This document shows positions 58,039 through 64,000 of a stretch of 64,000 bases of DNA, in pieces. The stretch is from Candidatus Eisenbacteria bacterium. Its GTDB lineage: Bacteria; Eisenbacteria; RBG-16-71-46; JACRLI01. The DNA lies in NCBI GenBank assembly GCA_016235265.1, contig JACRLI010000021.1:45202-109201 (forward strand), given 5' to 3'. Below the pieces are notes generated by a model. The model worked only from the letters and a program-made list of their open reading frames with translations. It made no database searches and was not told the origin of the DNA. Positions within the stretch are counted from its first letter, which is position 1; every line of letters begins with the position of its first letter. The translations under genes and the position numbers were made by a program.

Positions 58039-58791
58039 CTATCCGCCCAGCCGGGCCAGCAGTTCCTCGGGAATCTCGAGATCCGACCACACCTTCTGCA
58101 CGTCGTCGAGCTCCTCGAGCGCGTCCATGATCCGGAGCACGCGCGAAGCTTCGGCCTCGTCGAGCACCACGGTGTTCTGGGGGATGCGGGTGATCTCCGC
58201 GGCGGTGACCGCGATCTTGTGGCCCAGCAGCGCCTGGCGCACCGGCTCCAGCGAATTGGGCGGGGTGATCACCTCGTGGTGCGCGGGGTCGGAAGTGTCC
58301 ACGTCCAGCGCGCCGGCGTCCAGCGCCACGGTGAGCAGTGCGTCCTCGGAAGTGGTGGTGGCGTCCACCGTGACCACGCCGCGGGTCTCGAACTTCCACG
58401 CCACCGAGCCGGGGGCGCCCAGGTTCCCGTGGTTCTTCACGAAGGTGTGCCGCACGTCGTTGGCGCAGCGGTTCTTGTTGTCGGTGAGGCAAAGCGCCAG
58501 GATGGCCACCCCGCCGGGCCCGTAGCCTTCGTAGATCAGCTCCTCGTAGATCACGCCGGGCAGCTCGCCGGTGCCCTTCTTGACCGCCCGCTCGATGTTG
58601 TCCGCAGGCATGTTGGCGGCCTTGGCGGTCTGGATCACCGTCCGCAGGCGCGGATTCGCCTCCGGGTCCCCGCCGCCATGGCGCGCGGCGACGGTGATTT
58701 CCTTGATCAGCTTGGAGAAGAGCTGGCCGCGCTCCTGGTCGGCCCGGCCCTTCTTGCGCTTGATCTGGCTCCACTTGGAGTGACCGGACAT
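58039..58791 (-). CDS. yebC: YebC/PmpR family protein
   Basis: A 250-residue YebC-family protein, beginning MSGHSKWSQIKRKKGRADQERGQLFSKLIKEITVAAR. It continues NPRLRTVIQTAKAANMPADNIERAVKKGTGE, EELIYEGYGPGGVAILALCLTDNKNRCANDVRHTF, KNHGNLGAPGSVAWKF and ALEELDDVQKVWSDLEIPEE. Members act as DNA-binding regulators or as translation factors that relieve ribosome stalling. It starts the conserved yebC-ruvC-ruvA cluster. ATG 58791 has GAGG upstream. Confidence 0.96.
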   Translation of the reverse strand: MSGHSKWSQIKRKKGRADQERGQLFSKLIKEITVAARHGGGDPEANPRLRTVIQTAKAANMPADNIERAVKKGTGELPGVIYEELIYEGYGPGGVAILALCLTDNKNRCANDVRHTFVKNHGNLGAPGSVAWKFETRGVVTVDATTTSEDALLTVALDAGALDVDTSDPAHHEVITPPNSLEPVRQALLGHKIAVTAAEITRIPQNTVVLDEAEASRVLRIMDALEELDDVQKVWSDLEIPEELLARLGG

Positions 58792-58838
58792 GGGATACCT
58801 CGATCCTTAGGTCCCCGAACAGCGCGGCTCGCCGGCCC

Positions 58839-58866
58839 GGCGGGCCCCGGTTCCACGGGGCCCGCC
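58839..58866 (-). terminator. Perfect 11-base GC hairpin after the EF-G-like gene, no U-tract
   Basis: GGCGGGCCCCG (58839-58849) pairs exactly with 58856-58866 around a six-base loop, 25 bases past the stop and before yebC. Confidence 0.6.
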
Positions 58867-58891
58867 CACGCCCTGAGGCGGTGGGTCCCGC

Positions 58892-60985
<2,094 letters not shown>

Positions 60986-61074
60986 GGGTCACCTCCACGC
61001 CGACGTCCCAGGCACTCCGGGCGCGCGAGGCGGGCCCAAAGCCCAAACCTAAGTTTCGGACTGACAGACAGTAA

Positions 61075-61103
61075 AGGCTAGCACAGGCGGGGGCTCGAGA
61101 CAA
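61075..61103 (-). promoter_or_regulatory. Promoter of the EF-G-like gene
   Basis: Minus strand: TTGTCT (61103-61098), 17-base spacer, TAGCCT (61080-61075), giving a leader of about 80 bases; GGAGGTGACC precedes ATG 60985. Confidence 0.55.
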
Positions 61104-61185
61104 TTGGAAGGGGGGATCCGCCGGGTCCAGGCGGGGCGAATTCGGTCTCCCGGGGGCCCGGTGGCAGCCCGGGGCGGGGAGCTCG

Positions 61186-62604
61186 CTAACGTCCCCCCGG
61201 CCGGAAGGCGTAGCCCAGTTCCAGCCCCACGAACACGATGTGATTGGTGTCCGTGGGGTCGTCGTGGACCTCCACCTGGTAGTCCAGGGAGCCCTTCAGG
61301 GAAAGCGCGCGTCCCAGGGGCTGGGAAAGCAGCAGCGAAGCCGAATACATGTGGAAGTCGGAGTGGGTGGAAAGCACCGTGGAGTCCCCCGCCGCGCCCG
61401 ACACCGTCGGCGTCAGGTAGTGCCGCCGGCCCGCCTCCAGCGACAGGTCGGCGAAACCTCCGTCGAGGCGCGTCAGTCCCAGGCGCAGGGTGAACTGCCG
61501 GTAGTCCTCTCCTGGCTGGGCCGGGGCCCGGAACCACTCGTAGCGCGGCCGCAGCTCGGCTTCCACCGGGCCCAGCGTGCGGCCGGCACCCGCCTCCGCG
61601 CGGAGCAACCGGCTGTCGTAGAAGGTCTCGTCCGGATTGCGATAGTCGTAGCGGTCGGCCTCGAGACGCGCGCGGGCCACCCACGGATCGGGCTGCAGGC
61701 GCACCTCCGCATCCCCATGCAGGCGCGAGAACAGGTCGTGGCGCGACTGGGCGTCGGTGCCCCACCGGTTCTCGGCCTCGCCCACGAGCGAGCCGCGGAG
61801 CGCGCCCGCGAGCGGCAGGTCCCAGCGCACCCCCAGGTAACCCTCCCGATAATCCCTGAGTGCCGAGTCGGGATAGGCGCGCGTGCCCACGTACGCATCC
61901 AGGTCCAGGAGCGCGCCGGACATCCCCAGGTGGGTGGCGGAGATCTCCGCGCGGGCGCCGCGGGAGTCCTGGAAGAAGCTGCCCGCCGAGCCCCCGGTGT
62001 GCTCCACCTGCACGCGGGGCCGGAAGTCCACCGCCCACGACAGGTCGGCGCTGCGCAGCCCCAGGGAACCGGTGAACGTCTCGGTGTTGTAGAGACGCGA
62101 GAGCCCGAATCGCTGGTCCAGCGTGTGCTCGAACCGCTGGTCGGCACCCAGCACCAGTCCGTGCCCGGTGCTCCAGCGGAACGCGCCGTACACGTGGCCG
62201 GTCACCAGGGCCCGCGCCATGCGCAGTTCCGGCTCCAGCCAGTAGAAGCGCTCACTGGCGACGGTGTCGCTCACCGAGATCCGCAGGAACACGCCGGCCG
62301 CGCCCTCGGGGCTGGAGGCCAGGACCACCGAGTCGCGGAACACCGTGGAGGTGTCATGCAGCAGGCTGTCGAAGACCGTGCCGACGTAGATGGGCTGGCT
62401 GGAGCGGTACACCAGGTTGGTGAAGTCGTAACCGGGGCCGAAGTCCAGCCGCAGGCGCGGGCCGGCGGAGGCGGCCCGGGATCCCGCGCCGGCCGCCGCG
62501 AACAGCAGGACCATAAGCATCGCGAGCGGGCGGGCCTTCGCGGAAAGGCCTGCCCGCCGCGCACTCGAGGGACTGCCGGTCGGAGGCTGGGTCGCTCGGG
62601 TCAA
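61186..62604 (-). CDS. Putative outer-membrane beta-barrel protein
   Basis: A 472-residue protein with a signal peptide (LAMLMVLLFAAAGAGSRAASA). The mature part alternates polar and aromatic residues in strands typical of a transmembrane barrel: RLRLDFGPGYDFTNLVYRSS, YGAFRWSTGHGLVLGADQRF, EGYLGVRWDLPLAGALRGSLV, ARARLEADRYDYRNPDETFYD and the end VFVGLELGYAF. I recognise no named family. Start is TTG 62604 with CAGGA at good spacing; ATG 62520 is an alternative within the signal region. It follows the next gene upstream by 18 bases and is co-transcribed with it. Confidence 0.72.
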   Translation of the reverse strand: MTRATQPPTGSPSSARRAGLSAKARPLAMLMVLLFAAAGAGSRAASAGPRLRLDFGPGYDFTNLVYRSSQPIYVGTVFDSLLHDTSTVFRDSVVLASSPEGAAGVFLRISVSDTVASERFYWLEPELRMARALVTGHVYGAFRWSTGHGLVLGADQRFEHTLDQRFGLSRLYNTETFTGSLGLRSADLSWAVDFRPRVQVEHTGGSAGSFFQDSRGARAEISATHLGMSGALLDLDAYVGTRAYPDSALRDYREGYLGVRWDLPLAGALRGSLVGEAENRWGTDAQSRHDLFSRLHGDAEVRLQPDPWVARARLEADRYDYRNPDETFYDSRLLRAEAGAGRTLGPVEAELRPRYEWFRAPAQPGEDYRQFTLRLGLTRLDGGFADLSLEAGRRHYLTPTVSGAAGDSTVLSTHSDFHMYSASLLLSQPLGRALSLKGSLDYQVEVHDDPTDTNHIVFVGLELGYAFRPGGR

Positions 62605-62622
62605 TCGCGGGTTCCTGTCGGG

Positions 62623-63690
62623 TTACGGGGGTGTGCCCAGGGCCCTGAGCGCCAGCGTGCGCGCGGCGCGCGCGTTGAGCAGCGCCACCCACGGGCGGCC
62701 CGCTTCGCGCTGCTCCAGCGCCCGTGCGTAGCGGGTCTCGGCCTGTCCCAGCAGGCGGGAACCCATGGGGCTGAGCGTGGACGTCCGGGCGCGCTCGATG
62801 ACCGTCTGCGCGGCCTGGAGGGCGCGCTCCAGTTCGGCCGCGTCCACGCGGTCGGCGCCCGCGAGCGCGCGCCGCACGATCTCGCGCGCGCGCAGCGTGA
62901 GGCGCAACGCCTCGGGGTACTCGCGCTGCTCGAAGTGGCGACGGGCGCGCTCCTCCAGCGCGCGGGCGACGTCAATCTGTTCGGCGGCGGAGGAGCCCGT
63001 GCCGGCGGCGGTGCGGCTCCACTCCACGGCCGTGGCAATCTGCTCGTCCGTCTGGCGCAGTTCCTCGGCGATCCGGTCGGGGTTCATGCCGCGGTTGTCG
63101 CCGCCGAAGTTGAACGCCAGGCGCGCGCCGTCGCGCGCCTTCATGGTCATCTCCAGCGCGGAGCGCAGCTTGGACTCATCCGCGCGGCCCGAGACGGTGG
63201 CCTCGCGGAACAGCCCCCAGGCCCGGGCCTGACCCTGGAGGGAACGGTCGAGGATGATCTGCGAGCGGTCGTTGCCGCTCTCCCTCACGCGCGTGGCCAC
63301 CCGGGAGAGCACTTCGTCGGTGCGCTCCAGCTCGCGTCTCACGAATTCCGGCTGCGCGCGGCGCTCCCCGGCACCGGGGCGCGCGCGGAGCAGCGCCTCG
63401 TTGGCCAGCTCGCGCGCCTTGCCGGCCATGCGGGCGGCCTGTGCGCAGCGGCTGTTGGAGAATTCCATCTTGGCGCGGTCCAGCAGTTCGCGGGCCTTGC
63501 CGAAACGGTCCAGCGCGTCGCGGTCGCCGGATTCGCGGACCACCGGGCCCACCAGGTCAAGCTGGCGGTCGGCGGCAAGGATCTCGCGCTGCGCGTCGGC
63601 GCAGGACTGGGCCCTCGCGCCGCCGGCGGCCAGCAGCGCGCCCAGCACCAGGATGGGGCCGAGCAGGCGAAGGATTCGGGGGGTCTTCAT
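62623..63690 (-). CDS. Secreted helical protein of unknown function
   Basis: A 355-residue protein with a signal peptide (ILRLLGPILVLGALLAAGGARA). The mature part is almost all helix with repeated Glu/Arg/Ala heptad-like patterns (DRFGKARELLDRAKMEFSNSRCAQAARMAGKARELANEALL, then EQIDVARALEERARRHFEQREYPEALRLTLRAREIVRRAL and AETRYARALEQREAGRPWVALLNARAARTLALRAL). These resemble paired-helix repeats distantly like TPR, suggesting a periplasmic scaffold. ATG 63690 follows GGAG; a TATAAA at 63712-63707 (minus strand) is a possible -10 with no clear -35. It probably works with the barrel protein downstream. Confidence 0.68.
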   Translation of the reverse strand: MKTPRILRLLGPILVLGALLAAGGARAQSCADAQREILAADRQLDLVGPVVRESGDRDALDRFGKARELLDRAKMEFSNSRCAQAARMAGKARELANEALLRARPGAGERRAQPEFVRRELERTDEVLSRVATRVRESGNDRSQIILDRSLQGQARAWGLFREATVSGRADESKLRSALEMTMKARDGARLAFNFGGDNRGMNPDRIAEELRQTDEQIATAVEWSRTAAGTGSSAAEQIDVARALEERARRHFEQREYPEALRLTLRAREIVRRALAGADRVDAAELERALQAAQTVIERARTSTLSPMGSRLLGQAETRYARALEQREAGRPWVALLNARAARTLALRALGTPP

Positions 63691-63996
63691 GGCGTCACTC
63701 CAGGCGTTTATATCACAGAACTGCCGGGCCGGTCTTGAAACTTCCACCCCCGTGCAATGCATCGGCCGTGCCGGGGAATCCTGACCGCTCGAGGAGTCTA
63801 CTGCGTTGTCCGGCAATGAGTTGTAAATTCACTTCGAAGGTCCCCGGAGACCCGATGTCCCCCTTCGTCCAACCCCGGTTCCAGGGCGTACCTCCCGGGA
63901 CACCGGATGCCCTATACTGTGTTCAAGTAGATGGTCCCACGGAACTTCCCGCGGAGCGTCCGCCCGGCTCCCGTCACACTCATCCGGAGGAAGATC
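63691..63996. other. Divergent intergenic region of about 300 bases
   Basis: Lies between the helical protein gene and a gene starting at the window end. It has a possible -10 on each strand: TATAAA (63712-63707, minus) and TATACT (63913-63918, plus). No convincing -35, terminator or RNA is seen. Confidence 0.4.
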
Positions 63997-64000
63997 ATGC
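63997..64000 (+). CDS. Start of a gene cut by the window end
   Basis: ATG at 63997 is preceded by a strong ribosome site, GGAGGAAG (63987-63993), and by a possible -10 (TATACT at 63913). Only the first codon is in the window, so the product is unknown. Confidence 0.55.

Overview
This is a gene-dense, very GC-rich bacterial chromosome segment, about 70% G+C by eye. It has no rRNA or tRNA genes, insertion sequences, phage genes or CRISPR arrays that I can see. The cell looks Gram-negative: it has lipoproteins with lipoboxes, a Wza-type export protein, an outer-membrane barrel candidate, two PEP-CTERM proteins and one secreted protein ending in a FlgD/T9SS-like sorting domain. That mix, with a TPR lipoprotein starting CAYYNTFY, suggests a member of the FCB side of the tree such as Candidatus Eisenbacteria. 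This is inference, not proof.

Layout: 0-3 kb holds an orphan chemoreceptor converging on an NHL-repeat lipoprotein. 3-7.4 kb is a tyrosine/homogentisate catabolic operon (hppD, fumarylacetoacetase family, hmgA, then an ArsM-like methyltransferase), with a promoter at one end and a hairpin terminator at the other. 7.8-10.8 kb holds PEP-CTERM protein 1, an MGDG-synthase/MurG-like glycosyltransferase and a MEDS-domain sensor. 11.3-15.6 kb is a housekeeping operon in the order wecA-like, khpA, rimM, trmD, rplS, rnhB, yraN; the usual first gene rpsP is missing and a polyprenyl-phosphate sugar transferase stands in its place. 15.7-17.1 kb is a HAF-repeat secreted protein.

17.2-35.4 kb is a Wzx/Wzy-type exopolysaccharide locus, all on the minus strand. 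It appears to have three promoters. The first drives a sugar-nucleotide unit (gmd, rmd, ugd, rmlC-like, rfbB, wecB). The second drives an assembly unit (wza, wzz, ligase/polymerase, flippase, three glycosyltransferases and an AsnB-type amidotransferase). The third drives a terminal NDP-sugar SDR gene that looks leaderless. PEP-CTERM genes and the HAF protein flank the locus, which resembles exosortase-linked polysaccharide loci, but no exosortase is in the window. The wecA-like enzyme next door could start the glycan.

36.5-48.4 kb is a near-complete UMP operon (pyrR, pyrB, pyrC, carA, carB, TPR lipoprotein, pyrK, pyrD, pyrF; no pyrE) with a PyrR-type attenuator in its leader. A TPR lipoprotein is translationally coupled inside it. 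48.4-52.4 kb carries an AlkD-like protein, a lone acyl-CoA carboxyltransferase subunit, an ACT-domain protein and a small secreted protein. 52.4-58.8 kb holds ruvB, a penicillin-acylase-family lipoprotein, a degenerate GGDEF protein and the yebC-ruvC-ruvA cluster. 58.9-63.7 kb has an EF-G paralogue, an outer-membrane barrel candidate and its secreted helical partner. A new gene begins at the last bases.

Cross-cutting signals: (1) a run of sigma70-like promoters with the local form TTGNNC-N17-TANCCT; (2) perfect GC hairpins without U-tracts at several gene ends; (3) many 4-base GTGA/ATGA stop-start overlaps; (4) a shared motif upstream of both PEP-CTERM genes.
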